Below, in pieces: positions 18,484 to 29,400 of a stretch of 64,000 nt of DNA. The translations under genes were made by a program, and so were the position numbers. Each line of letters begins with the position of its first letter. Position 1 is the stretch's first letter. The notes under the pieces were generated by a model. It worked only from the letters and a program-made list of their open reading frames with translations, was not told the DNA's origin and made no database searches. The DNA comes from CAYYAQ01 sp964469555 (GTDB taxonomy: Bacteria; Planctomycetota; UBA1135; UBA2386). The stretch covers positions 17,629 through 81,628 of the forward strand of contig CAYYAQ010000005.1 in the NCBI GenBank assembly GCA_964469555.1, read 5' to 3'.

Positions 18484-21400
18484 CTATTCGCCATCCGCCA
18501 CTGGCGCGTTCTCCGGCCTGCAACGGGCCCGATATCGCGCCCCACGACGGCGTCCGACCCGTTCGATGAGGCCCCTGGCCAACAGGTCGTTCAAATCCCG
18601 CAGTCCGGTCCGTGAGCTCACTCCGGCGACGGCGACGTACTCCTGATTCGAGAGGCTGCCGCGCTCGCACACGAGTTCGTAGAGGGTCTGGAGTCTGGAC
18701 CCGAGGCTCAGGCCAGATCGCGGCAGCACTAGTTCCGGCAGACCGGGAGCGCCGTTGCCCGCATCGCCGATCGAGTCACCATCGGCTGTGCCAGCCGGGT
18801 CACCCGCCGGACGGTCTGCCGGGATCTCGACCGGCGCCCTGAGCATCGTGGGTTGTGGGGCTACATCGACCTGGGTCAGGATTCCCTGGAGGTGGCTGCG
18901 TTCCATCAGTCCCTCTCCAGCGAGGACCATGGCACGGAACGCCGCGTTGCGGAGTTCGCGGATGTTACCCGGCCAGTCCCGGCGAAAGATCTCGTCCATC
19001 GCGTCGGTGCTGAACCCGCGGACCGAGGTGTGCCCGGCGGCCACGGCCTCGCGCCGGAAGACCTCGAGAAGAGCCGGGATCTCCGACTTGCGCTCTCGAA
19101 GCGGCGGCACGGTCACCACCATGCCCTGCAGCCGGTAGTAGAGGTCCTCGCGGAAGGTCCCGTCGGCCACCATCGCCTCGATGTTCCGGTTCGTCGCGGC
19201 GATCACCCGCACGTCGACTGCGACCGGCGACCTTCCACCGACGCGATCGACCTCGCGCTCCTGGAGCACGCGGAGCAGTTTCACCTGGGTGTCGAGCGAG
19301 ACCTCGCCGATCTCGTCCAGGAAGATCGTACCGCCTTCCGCCTGTTCAAACTTGCCGATACGCCGCTCGGTGGCCCCCGTGAACGCACCCTTCTCGTGCC
19401 CGAACAACTCGGACTGGAGCAGGCTCTCCGAGAGTGCGGCGCAGTGCACCTTGACCAGTGGTCCCTTGGCACGCTTGCTCCACTGGTGGATGTGGTTGGC
19501 GAGGACTTCCTTGCCTGTTCCCGTTTCGCCGTCGAGGAGGATCGTCAACTCGGACGGGGCGACTTTCTGCACGACGCGGACCACCTCGTTCATGACGGGG
19601 CTACTGAAGACGATGCCCGCGTCGGCGCCCTGCTGGGTCGATGCCACGACGGGTCCCAGAAGGCCCCCGCTCATCTTGGACTCCAGCGCGTGGAAGAGGA
19701 ATTCGGCACTCGCCCCCTCCGCGGGGAACGTCGCGCAGGCAACCTCCAGGTCCGCGGTGCCCCGCACGCCGAGGTCGGATTCGACGAGGCGACGACTGAG
19801 GTCTTCGACGGCGTCGGTCGCCTCGTCTCGACCGACGTCCGGCAGAAGGACCTGGAACGAGTCCGACGAAGACCGACAGATCTTCGCCTCGGTCGAGACA
19901 TGCCTTCGCAAGAGGCTGGCGATGCGCTCCATGTAGCGTCCGTATCCTTCGGCGCCGAGCGCTTCCTCCTGTTGGTGTCCGTGGACCAGGCGAAAGCCGA
20001 TGAGCGAAACCGACTCGCCCGCATCCTGCGAGTTGGCGACCGCGCGACCGACGAGACGAGAGAAGTAGTCGGGCACGAACGCACCCGTGTAGAGATCCTC
20101 GACCGCGTGATGGTAGAGCCGGGCGTTCTCGAGCGCGGCGCTGGTCTGCCCGGCGATCGTCGAAAGAAGCTCCAGGTTCACCGTTGCCGGGTGTGGTGAT
20201 TCGAACAACAGGAGGATGCCGCCGCGGGAGCGCCCCGCGATCACGAGCGGCAGGACCAGCATGGAGTGGTAGCCCAGGAACAGCGTCGCGAATACACCCC
20301 CGTCGAGCCCTGGGGACAGCTTCATGCTGAGCGGACCGGTCGCGGACAGCACGGTCGCGACGTCCGGCGCCTGCCGGTCGACTTCCTGACGATCCTCGCC
20401 AAAGATCTCGGCACGATCGCGCTCCCAGTCGAGAAGCACCACCCGCACCCGATCCGCCGCAGAGTGACGCGAGAAGAACGCGACGGCGCTCTTGAGCACC
20501 TGATCGAGGTGAAGTCCCGACGTCAGCTCCTGGATGCCGCGGTTGAGGTGGTTGAGATCCTGGATGCGACTGCGCAGTTCCTGCGCCATGTTGTTGAACG
20601 TCTCGGTGAGCCGACCGATCTGTCCGCCCTCCTGGGACTCGACGCACACGTCGAACTCCCCGCGTCGAAGCGCTTCGGCGCCCTCTTCCAAGCGTTCGAT
20701 CGGGTCGGTGATCCGACCGGTCACGATCGAAGCAAGCGCGAGGGACAGGACCAGCAGCAACCCAGCGATGACGACGAAGAATGTGCGCACCGGGACGCGC
20801 TCATCCGCGAGAGTGAGCTTGGCGGCTTCATCGCGTTGCAACACACCGAGAATGGCACGGGGGTTGTCCTGCGGATCACGCAACACGTCGTACGCCGCGA
20901 TCCAACTCCCACCGATGCGGTGGCGCTGGAATACCGGCTCGCGACTGTCGCGCGCGGCGAGCCGCACGCGGGCACGGTCCCGCATCAGATCCGGTTCGTA
21001 GCCGACGTTCATCAGACTCGGTTGATCGCCGGACACCATCAATGGATAGCCGCTCGTAGTGCAGAGAACCGCCGGCTTGCTCGCGCTGATCTCACCCAGC
21101 AAGTCTCGATCGAGCGGTCGGGCGAGCGACAGCGACATCGGACCGTCCTCTATGCGCACGCCGAGGAACGGCTCCTGGTTGAGGTAGAATCCCGGCACAA
21201 CGCGCAGAGGAGTGTCCAGACGCGTGTCGCTCTCGCTGTCGAACGAAGTGAAGGCCGTGAGCCAATCGGGCGCGTTCGGGCCCGGTGTGTACTCCAGCTT
21301 CATGAAGCCACCCCTCCAACCCCGCTGACTGCTCATCGCGCTCTCGAGTCGAGCCTTCAACTTGTTCACGTCCTGCTCGCTCTCGGCGCGGAACTCCTCC

Positions 21401-24183
21401 TCGACCTGGCGGAGATAGGCGATGTGACTCACCGCCGATTCGAGGAGTTTGTCCTGGCGATCGTGCAACAGGTCCGACGCCGCGCGCACGGCTTGCTGCA
21501 GGTTGCGTTGGAGCGCTTCCTCGTGATCGCTCTCGAGCGTGCGGGCCAGGAGAATGAACATCACCGCCATCGGGACCACGGCAGCGACCGAGACGACTGC
21601 CATCAAGCGCAGACGAAGGTTGGAAAGCCACGCGAGCGCGTCGTTGAAGAGCAACAACAGGAACGGGATCGACAGTAGGCACAGCACCATCCTCATCAGC
21701 TTGGACAACCGCTGCCGGTCGCCGAACCCCTCGTCCATCCCAAACACTCCGAGGACCGCCCCGCTCTCCTCGCCGAGCGGAATGAACCGCCGGAATACGC
21801 GCGTGCCACCGACGTCGAGGAATCCCTTCACCGTCTCACCGGGTGCGTGAGACAGCGAGCCCTGCACCGCGGCCGGCAGCTCTGCGTGACGCTCCCGCTC
21901 GGTGTCGACGAGATCCGATTCCACGAGGGACCCGTTGCGGTAGACGGCGACGCGGTTGCCTTGAATGGCCGCGAGAATGTCCGCGCGCAACTTCACCTGA
22001 CCGGGAGCGGCGGCGACGAGCGGCGAGTTGGAAGGCTCCGGCGGCGCGATCGAACGCTCGTAGCCGAAGATCACCGACCGGAAGCGGACTGGATAGAGCC
22101 CCATGCCCCGGAACTCGAGGCGCTGTACCAGGGCATCGCGCCGCAGGTCGACTCGGTAGACGACGTTGATCCTCTTGTCCTCGTCTTCGACGCCGCCGAC
22201 TTCCGCTTGGACTGCCGGCAACCCTTCGGTGACGTCCTCGCTGTTCCGCGAACTCTGCTCGTAGAACATCGACTCCTGATGAGTCAGCGTGATGACCTTG
22301 TCTTCTCCCTTGGCGAAGTGGATGACGACCTTGCAGACCTCCTCGCCCTTCGGGGGTTCGGTCGAAGTCAGCACCGGGTAGGCGGCGCTGTAGACCAACC
22401 ACAACTTGTCGAACGCACGGACGCGACCGCGCGGGATCTCGATGCGCCGCACCTCCACCTCGTCTTGCAATTCAAAGCCGGCATCCTTCGGGTGCACGCC
22501 GCGCAGATCTGTCTCGATTTCGCCGAGCGCTTGGCCCAGAACGAGCGGGCGAGGCTCGGAGTCGGGATTGATCGGAACCAGCGTCATGCCGATCAACTCG
22601 ATCTTGACCTCGCCGCGCGCGGTGAGGCTCAGGCTCGAAGCCCCTTCCGGAATGACGTCCGACACGTAGGTCATGTCACGGTCCGGCTCGCCAAACACCG
22701 CGCAGGAAACCAGAGCCACACCCGTGGCGAGGTCGAGATTGTGGACGACCTCGTTGCCGTCGCGCAGGCGGTAGGTCAACAGCAGCGTCGGCAGCGGGGA
22801 CTCGTCAAGGAGGCCAAGCGCGACCGGGGAGACGACCAGGTAGAGATTGCCCTGCTCCAGGGGCTTCTTCCAGGAGAAGCTCTGCGGTTGCTCCGCCGGC
22901 AGTGGCAACCAGTACGGTCGCACCCGGAAGCCCTCCTCGGGGTATTCGCGCGGTCGAGTACCGAACTGCTTCGCCGCCATCTCGGAGAGAAACTGGTACG
23001 AGAGCGACTGCTTCCGCTTGATCGGTTGGCCCTGAAGAAGATCGAGCAACGGCCTGTCGCGGGCCGCCCCGACGTAGCTCGTCAGGGTGCCCTCTTCCAT
23101 CCGCGGCATGAGCTCCCCTTCCAGCGTCGCGACGGCGCTCTCGAGACGCTGCTCCCGTACGCTTTTCTGGTTCGTCAACCACACCGGGAGGAACAGCCCG
23201 ACGAGCAGCAGGACGACTCCGAGCACGCGGACGAACCGCGCCGGCACCGTAGCCAGGTGCACGAGGGGCGCGCGCCGCGAAAAGAAGAAGATGGTGGTCA
23301 GTACGAGGAGACCGACGAGACCCCACGGAAGGAACTCGGCGAGGCGTTCGTCGAAACCGATGCCCGAGTTGTAGGTCGACAGGAGCGGGGGGCGAAACTT
23401 CAATTCCATGAAGCCACCGGTGCCCAGCGTCGGATTCTCGCCGTCGAGCGTCGCGTAGTGCACGACGTCGGACCCCGGATCGCGGTCGTTGAACGCCAGG
23501 TGAAAACCAAGCCGATCGAACGCCCTGCCGTCCGCGAGCGGCAGGAAGTTGTGGATCGGGATGCTCGCCTCGAACGTGTAGGTCTTCGCCTTCGGATCGG
23601 AACGCGAAGCGACGAGCTTCACACCCTCCAACCCCAGTCCAGTCGGCCTCGCGCCCGGAGTGCCGCGATCCCACGGTCGTCGGAACGACTTGCCGGCGAG
23701 AGGTAGCAGGAACAACTGCACGTCTTCCTTGCCGAGACGACGGCTGGCCGTCGCGTCCTCGCTGTCCTCGGCCAACTTCACGTCGAGGAAGACCTCGATC
23801 GAGTCGCCGGTCTCCAGATCCTCGCCCTCGCGAACGGGAACGTGGTGATCGTCCCGGACGATCCCGGCGAGGTAGAGGTGGCTCGTGTCGCTCGCGATCC
23901 ACAAGTCCGCGGAGAAGTCGTCGACCCCACCCCACTTGCGCCGCTTCGCCTGGTTCCAGATAGACCTCGCCTTGTCGATCTTGCGGAGGTGGAACGTGCC
24001 GTCCTTCGTCCACTCCCTGAGGTTGCCGTCGATCACGAGCCCGCTCGGTCGGGTGTGGACGACCTTCGGCGAGGCCAGCGACGGGACGGCCTGCCCCGAT
24101 GCGTCGGCGAGCGGCGAGAGGACCATCGACGCCCAGAAAACGCCGGTCCAAGCTGAGTTGGTCTTATTCGCCATTTTCGCCAC
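18484..24183 (-). CDS. Giant membrane-bound sigma-54 activator with CBM9-like sensor
   Basis: A single 1899-residue protein joins exported sensing to sigma-54 activation. Order: signal peptide; CBM9-like beta domain (about 40-265); two membrane segments (285-301, 318-337); a long exported region (340-825); two more membrane segments (830-848, 859-880); a Cache-like exported domain (890-1130); a fifth membrane segment (1134-1155); HAMP (1150-1205); GAF (1215-1355); a GGDEF-like domain whose signature has become SSDSF (1439-1443); then an AAA+ domain with Walker A GETGTGKE (1552-1559), the sigma-54-contacting GAFTGA loop (1599-1604) and Walker B FLDEIGE (1621-1627). Instead of a Fis helix-turn-helix it ends in a winged-helix-like domain (about 1825-1890). 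It is probably a one-component transcription activator responding to a ligand outside the cytoplasm. It lies upstream of the secretin genes on the same strand. Confidence 0.88.
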   Translation of the reverse strand: MAKMANKTNSAWTGVFWASMVLSPLADASGQAVPSLASPKVVHTRPSGLVIDGNLREWTKDGTFHLRKIDKARSIWNQAKRRKWGGVDDFSADLWIASDTSHLYLAGIVRDDHHVPVREGEDLETGDSIEVFLDVKLAEDSEDATASRRLGKEDVQLFLLPLAGKSFRRPWDRGTPGARPTGLGLEGVKLVASRSDPKAKTYTFEASIPIHNFLPLADGRAFDRLGFHLAFNDRDPGSDVVHYATLDGENPTLGTGGFMELKFRPPLLSTYNSGIGFDERLAEFLPWGLVGLLVLTTIFFFSRRAPLVHLATVPARFVRVLGVVLLLVGLFLPVWLTNQKSVREQRLESAVATLEGELMPRMEEGTLTSYVGAARDRPLLDLLQGQPIKRKQSLSYQFLSEMAAKQFGTRPREYPEEGFRVRPYWLPLPAEQPQSFSWKKPLEQGNLYLVVSPVALGLLDESPLPTLLLTYRLRDGNEVVHNLDLATGVALVSCAVFGEPDRDMTYVSDVIPEGASSLSLTARGEVKIELIGMTLVPINPDSEPRPLVLGQALGEIETDLRGVHPKDAGFELQDEVEVRRIEIPRGRVRAFDKLWLVYSAAYPVLTSTEPPKGEEVCKVVIHFAKGEDKVITLTHQESMFYEQSSRNSEDVTEGLPAVQAEVGGVEDEDKRINVVYRVDLRRDALVQRLEFRGMGLYPVRFRSVIFGYERSIAPPEPSNSPLVAAAPGQVKLRADILAAIQGNRVAVYRNGSLVESDLVDTERERHAELPAAVQGSLSHAPGETVKGFLDVGGTRVFRRFIPLGEESGAVLGVFGMDEGFGDRQRLSKLMRMVLCLLSIPFLLLLFNDALAWLSNLRLRLMAVVSVAAVVPMAVMFILLARTLESDHEEALQRNLQQAVRAASDLLHDRQDKLLESAVSHIAYLRQVEEEFRAESEQDVNKLKARLESAMSSQRGWRGGFMKLEYTPGPNAPDWLTAFTSFDSESDTRLDTPLRVVPGFYLNQEPFLGVRIEDGPMSLSLARPLDRDLLGEISASKPAVLCTTSGYPLMVSGDQPSLMNVGYEPDLMRDRARVRLAARDSREPVFQRHRIGGSWIAAYDVLRDPQDNPRAILGVLQRDEAAKLTLADERVPVRTFFVVIAGLLLVLSLALASIVTGRITDPIERLEEGAEALRRGEFDVCVESQEGGQIGRLTETFNNMAQELRSRIQDLNHLNRGIQELTSGLHLDQVLKSAVAFFSRHSAADRVRVVLLDWERDRAEIFGEDRQEVDRQAPDVATVLSATGPLSMKLSPGLDGGVFATLFLGYHSMLVLPLVIAGRSRGGILLLFESPHPATVNLELLSTIAGQTSAALENARLYHHAVEDLYTGAFVPDYFSRLVGRAVANSQDAGESVSLIGFRLVHGHQQEEALGAEGYGRYMERIASLLRRHVSTEAKICRSSSDSFQVLLPDVGRDEATDAVEDLSRRLVESDLGVRGTADLEVACATFPAEGASAEFLFHALESKMSGGLLGPVVASTQQGADAGIVFSSPVMNEVVRVVQKVAPSELTILLDGETGTGKEVLANHIHQWSKRAKGPLVKVHCAALSESLLQSELFGHEKGAFTGATERRIGKFEQAEGGTIFLDEIGEVSLDTQVKLLRVLQEREVDRVGGRSPVAVDVRVIAATNRNIEAMVADGTFREDLYYRLQGMVVTVPPLRERKSEIPALLEVFRREAVAAGHTSVRGFSTDAMDEIFRRDWPGNIRELRNAAFRAMVLAGEGLMERSHLQGILTQVDVAPQPTMLRAPVEIPADRPAGDPAGTADGDSIGDAGNGAPGLPELVLPRSGLSLGSRLQTLYELVCERGSLSNQEYVAVAGVSSRTGLRDLNDLLARGLIERVGRRRGARYRARCRPENAPVADGE

Positions 24184-24402
24184 GCGGGGAGCGCGTCCCT
24201 GAAAGTGTGGCGAGAATCCTAACCACCTTGGGTTGCAGGGCCAAGGGGAGTCTGAGCGCCTGACCGCAAACCTCGGGGAGAAAAACGCTATGGGGTGGTT
24301 ATCGGAAACGCCAGCCCCAGATCTCAGAGACTCGCCGACCGACTTCCGGGTGGTAGACCGTTGCCTACAGAACTATCCTGGAGGGTGTTGCACCCGATCA
24401 CC

Positions 24403-26256
24403 ATGCGCGCATCCAACTCCACTCGCCATCGTTACGCGGTCCTGTACTCGCTCCTCGCCATCTGGGCACTCTCCGGCCTCGTCCGAGCCCAGGGACCAGT
24501 CGGGGATCCAACCAAGGCGCCAACCGGCCTGACCGTCGTAGTCCTCGACGTGGGACAGGGCGACGCCACCATCATCGTCGGACCGACGGGGACGGCCCTC
24601 GTCGTGGACGGCGGCCCCGAGAACTCCGGGAAGAACGTCATCATCCCGATGCTCAACAAACTCGGAGTGAAGACGGTCCACTTCGTCCTCACCACGCACT
24701 ACCACGCCGACCACGTCGGCGGTCTCGACGAGTTGATCGACAACTTCACCGTGTTGTCAGTCTGGGATCGCGGCCTCGTGGACGCCCCCACCACCGCGAG
24801 CTACAAGGGCTACTCCCGGGCCGCGGGATCGAAACGCAACACGGTCGTCGTCGGCTCGAGCTTCGTACTCGGCGGCGGCGCCAAGGCCACCGTCCTCGCT
24901 TCCAACGGAAAGGTCGGGTCCAAGACGTACTCACTCAAGGGAACGCAACAGATCGAAAACTCGAGATCGATCGTGCTCAGACTCGAGTACGGCGATTTCT
25001 CGATGTGGCTCGGCGGAGACCTGTTGGGCGGCGCGAACGGCACGTTCGACCTGGAGAGCAAGGTCGCGCCGGTCTGCGGCGACGTCGACGTCTACCGCGT
25101 CAACCACCACGGCAGCAACACGTCATCGAACTCGACCCTGCTCGGGTGGCTGAAGCCCGAAGTCAGCATGGCGAGCAGCGGCGCGAGGAATCCGTATGGT
25201 CACCCCACCACCAGCGTGACGAACCGCATCAACCCGAAGAGCAGTTCGAGTCTCTTCATGAGCACATCGGTCGGCGCGGCGTCCAATCTCGGCTACGCGG
25301 TCGACGGGACGATCACGCTCACGACGGACGGCTACCGCTACCGGATCACCGGCGAATCGGGGCGGTCCTTCGACATCTACACCGATGAAGTCGCGGCGAC
25401 GCCAGTGCCGGCAGGGACGCTGCGCATCTCTGAGCTGCACCGAAACCCGCGCAACAGCGAAGGCGAGTACCTCGAGATCTACTGCCAGGGCCCAGGACCG
25501 GTCAACCTGCGCGGGCTGGTGGTGTCGGGCAACCTCGGTTCGTTCACCCTGCGCACCCCGTACCGGTTGCTGCCGGGCGAGTACCTGCTGTTCGACATGC
25601 AGGGCGACAGAGCACGCAACGGCGGCCTGCCGCTGGCACACTGCCTCCCCTACGGGGCGATCACGTTCGGCAACTCGTTCGATACGTTGACGCTGACGCT
25701 CAACGGCATCGAGCAGGACCGACTGTCGTTCAACAGCCTCCCGGGTGGATACGGCGTCGCGTCCGAGCGCGTCCGGCTCAACACGGCGACGAACACTTTC
25801 AACTTCGCGGCAGCGACGACGAGCTACGGCACCGGGGACAAGGGCACTCCCGGCGTCCGGAACTCTGCCGACAAGACGGCCTACGCGCCGATCGCCGCGA
25901 TGGAAGTGCTGCCGGCCAGCGCACCTGGGGGTCGAGCGATCCACATGATCGCCACCGCGACCGCGCACGCACTCAAGCAACACGCGATGGTGATGTCGCT
26001 GGGCACGTCACCGGGGATGACGATTGGTAGCACGCACATTCCGCTCAACCCGGATGCGTTGTTCAACGCGTCGTTGATGTTGCCGGGTGTGATCGGCCAG
26101 ATTCCGAGCTCCGGGCGCCGCGGGCTGCGTATCTCGGTGCCGACGGTGGCTGGGCTACAGGGACTGCGGGCCTACTACGGCCACGTCATCCTGGACGCGA
26201 CGGGTCCGGTGCCGTTCCCCGCGGCGTCGAACGCCGCGTTCTTCGTGTTCCCGTAG
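24403..26256 (+). CDS. Secreted metallo-beta-lactamase-fold / lamin-tail protein
   Basis: An exported protein of 617 residues. After a signal peptide ending near LVRAQ comes a ComEC-like metallo-hydrolase domain (about 35-320) with LDVGQGDATII, the metal motif THYHADHVGG, and VNHHGSNTSSN. A lamin-tail domain (about 330-480, TLRISELHRNPRNSEGEYLE) follows, and then a C-terminal domain with the P-L-x-x-D and G-x-IP-x-SG pattern also found at 7920-8264. There are no ComEC membrane helices, so this is a free or surface-attached enzyme, perhaps a nuclease or phosphodiesterase. The ATG at 24403 is chosen because the signal peptide starts there. It diverges from the giant activator, 219 bases away. 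Confidence 0.85.
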   Translation: MRASNSTRHRYAVLYSLLAIWALSGLVRAQGPVGDPTKAPTGLTVVVLDVGQGDATIIVGPTGTALVVDGGPENSGKNVIIPMLNKLGVKTVHFVLTTHYHADHVGGLDELIDNFTVLSVWDRGLVDAPTTASYKGYSRAAGSKRNTVVVGSSFVLGGGAKATVLASNGKVGSKTYSLKGTQQIENSRSIVLRLEYGDFSMWLGGDLLGGANGTFDLESKVAPVCGDVDVYRVNHHGSNTSSNSTLLGWLKPEVSMASSGARNPYGHPTTSVTNRINPKSSSSLFMSTSVGAASNLGYAVDGTITLTTDGYRYRITGESGRSFDIYTDEVAATPVPAGTLRISELHRNPRNSEGEYLEIYCQGPGPVNLRGLVVSGNLGSFTLRTPYRLLPGEYLLFDMQGDRARNGGLPLAHCLPYGAITFGNSFDTLTLTLNGIEQDRLSFNSLPGGYGVASERVRLNTATNTFNFAAATTSYGTGDKGTPGVRNSADKTAYAPIAAMEVLPASAPGGRAIHMIATATAHALKQHAMVMSLGTSPGMTIGSTHIPLNPDALFNASLMLPGVIGQIPSSGRRGLRISVPTVAGLQGLRAYYGHVILDATGPVPFPAASNAAFFVFP

Positions 26257-26475
26257 CGCGCCGCTCAGGACGAACCGTTGAGAAGGTCTGTCGCGGACTG
26301 AGTCTGCAGACCTGGCTCCGGTCCCGAGCGAGCAGCGGTGCATCGATCGTGGGCCACACCGAGGCCCCAGCCGGGCCAGATTCTATTTCTGGCCAACCTC
26401 GTGACGCGCAGAGAGCGATGATCAACGCGGTGTTGTTCCGGTCGCGTCGCGACCGGGGCTCGTGTTCAGCCTGCG

Positions 26476-29400
26476 TCAGTCGCGGTCGCGACGGGGTCTA
26501 CGACTCGGACGATCGGAGCGATCCCGGTCACCGCGACCGCCGCGGTCACGGTCGGAACTCGCGGGACGATCCCGGTCGCCGCGTCCGCCGCGGTCACGGT
26601 CAGAGCGCTCGGGACGATCCCGGTCGCCGCGGTCACGGTCGGAACTCGCGGGACGATCCCGGTCGCCGCGGCCGCCGCGGTCACGGTCAGAGCGCTCGGG
26701 ACGATCCCGGTCGCCGCGGCCGCCGCGGTCACGGTCAGAGCGCTCGGGACGNNNNNNNNNNNNNNNNNNNNNNNNNNNNNNNNNNNNNNNNNNNNNNNNN
26801 NNNNNNNNNNNNNNNNNNNNNNNNNNNNNNNNNNNNNNNNNNNNNNNNNNNAGAGCGCTCGGGACGATCCCGGTCGCCGCGGCCGCCGCGGTCACGGTCA
26901 GAGCGCGCGGGACGATCCCGGTCGCCGCGGCCGCCGCGATCACGGTCAGAGCGCGCGGGACGATCCCGGTCGCCGCGGCCGCCGCGGTCACGATCCGGAC
27001 GATCGGAGCGCCCACGAGAAGGACGATCTCCGCGATCGGAGCGTCCGCCACGATCACGGTCGCCACCGTCACGGCCACCATGCTTCGAACGACCGCGATC
27101 ACGGCCACCGCGATCCTGCGGGCCCGCATCACGAGAGCGACTGCTATCGGTGCTCGATCTCGACTCCTCCACTTCTTCTGCTCCGTCGCCGTCTTCGTAG
27201 TCGTCGGAGTCATCTTCCGCGGAGTTCTCGTCGACTTCTTCTGCGATCTCCTCTGCTTCTTCGGCTCCGTCCTCGTAGTCGTCCACGGAGCGACCCTTGC
27301 CTCGCTTGAAGACCGGTTCCTTGTCGTCGTCACCGTCTCCGGACAGCGTCGCCTTGTGGCTCAGCTTGATCTTGCCGAAGTCGTCGATGTCGAGCACCTT
27401 CACCTCGAGGCTGTCTCCGATGCGGACGACGTCCGTCACCGCGTGGATGAACTCGTTGGACAGCTCGGACACATGGCACAGGCCTTCCTGCCCGGGCAGG
27501 ATCTCGACGAAGCAACCGAAGTCCTTGATCGAGGTCACCCTTCCGGTGTAGAGCTCGCCGGGCTCTACTTCCCGGGTCATGTCGCCGATGTAGGCAGCGC
27601 AGGCCTCAGCCGTCTTGGCGTCGAAGCCGCCGATGTTGACCAGACCCGTGTCGTCGATCGAAATCTTGACACCGTAGTCGGCCTGCAGCGCGCGGATGTT
27701 CTTGCCCGATGGGCCGATGATGAAGCCAATCTTCTCGACTGGTACCTGCACCGTCAGGATGCGCGGAGCGTTCGGGCTGATGTCCGAACGAGGCCGGGCC
27801 AGTGCACTCAGCATCTTCTTCAAGATGTGCAGGCGACCCTGCCTGGCCTGCTCGAGCGCCTCGGTGAGAAGATTCTGGGTCAGGCCATCGCACTTGATGT
27901 CCATCTGCAGGGCGGTGAGGCCCTTGCCGGTGCCCGCGACCTTGAAGTCCATGTCACCGCAGTGGTCTTCCGAGCCGAGGATGTCGGACAGGATCTCGTA
28001 TTTCTTGCCCTCCATGACGAGGCCCATCGCGATGCCAGCCACCGGCTGACGCAGCGGGACACCCGCGTCCATCAGGGCCAGCGTGCCACCGCACACCGAC
28101 GCCATCGAAGACGAGCCGTTCGACTCCAGGATCTCGGAGGTCACGCGCATCGTGTATGGAAACTCCTCCCTGCTCGGGAGAAGGCGTTCGACCGAACGCT
28201 CTGCCAGCGTGCCGTGACCGATCTCGCGGCGACCGGGCCCCATCATCCGACGCACTTCACCGACGCAGAACGGCGGGAAGGTGTAATGCAGCATGAAGTG
28301 CTGCGGATCTTCCTGATAGATCCCATCGCGATTCTGACGGTCGTCGACGGTGCCCAGAGTCGCGATGCACAACGACTGGGTCTCGCCCCGAGTGAACAAC
28401 ACCGAACCGTGGACGCGCGGGAGCACGCCGACTTCGATGGTGATCTCGCGGATCGTCTTCGAGTCGCGGCCATCCGAACGCCGACCCTTGAGGATCGTCT
28501 CGCGCTCGGCTTTCTTCTGGATGTCATTGCACACGCCGTTGACGTACTTCTTGTGCTTCTTCTCGTCGGCGCCTTCGGGTGCCGGGAACGCTTCGTGCGC
28601 TTGCTCGCGCACAGCCTTGCTCGCAGCCGACCGCTCGTGCTTGTCGCCCTTGGTGCTCACGGCCTTCTTGAAGTTCGATGCGAATTTCTTCGCGATCGCG
28701 GCGTCGAGTTCCTCATCCCGTTTCGGGGGAGTGAACTCCATCTTCTCCTTGCCTGCCTCCTTGACGAGAGTGGTCACGAGCTCCGCGACCTCGGCGCAGA
28801 CGTCCTTGCCGCAGCGCAGCGCTTCGAGGATGACATCTTCCTCCACCTCGTTCGCACCGGCTTCCACCATCACGATGGCGTCCTTGTGACCCGCGAGGGT
28901 CAGCGTGAGATCGTTCTCCGCAGACTTCACCTGGGTCCAGGTCGGATTGATGATGAACTTGCCGTCGATCATGCCGATGCGGCACGCACCGAGGTGTTCC
29001 TGGTGCGGGATCGAGCTGACCGCCAACGCGGCGAACGAGCCGATCGCGGCGACGACGTCCGATTCGGTCTCCATGTCGGTGGCCAGCACCTGGGAGAGAA
29101 CCTGGCACTCCTTCTTGAACCCATCGGGGAACAGCGGACGGATCGACCGGTCGATGATCCGACAGGTCAGGATCTCGCGGTTGGTCGGACGACCTTCGCG
29201 CTTGAAGAACCCTCCCGGGAACCGACCCGCGGCGGGATACCGCTCGCGATAGTCGACGGTCAGCGGGAAGAAATCGATGTCGTCGCGGGCCTTCGAGCTC
29301 TGCGCCGTCGAGAGCACCACCGTGTCGCCGTAGCGGGTGATGATCGCGCCGTCAGCTTGCTTCGCCATGCGCCCAGTCTCGAGCGTGAGGGTCCTGCCCC

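Noticed and set aside
26374..26394. A 7-bp hairpin between the MBL and pnp genes as a terminator
   Set aside because: There is no T-tract on either strand, so it is weak evidence.
26515..27000. The 48-base repeats as a CRISPR array
   Set aside because: The units are contiguous with no unique spacers, and they are in frame with pnp as a protein repeat.
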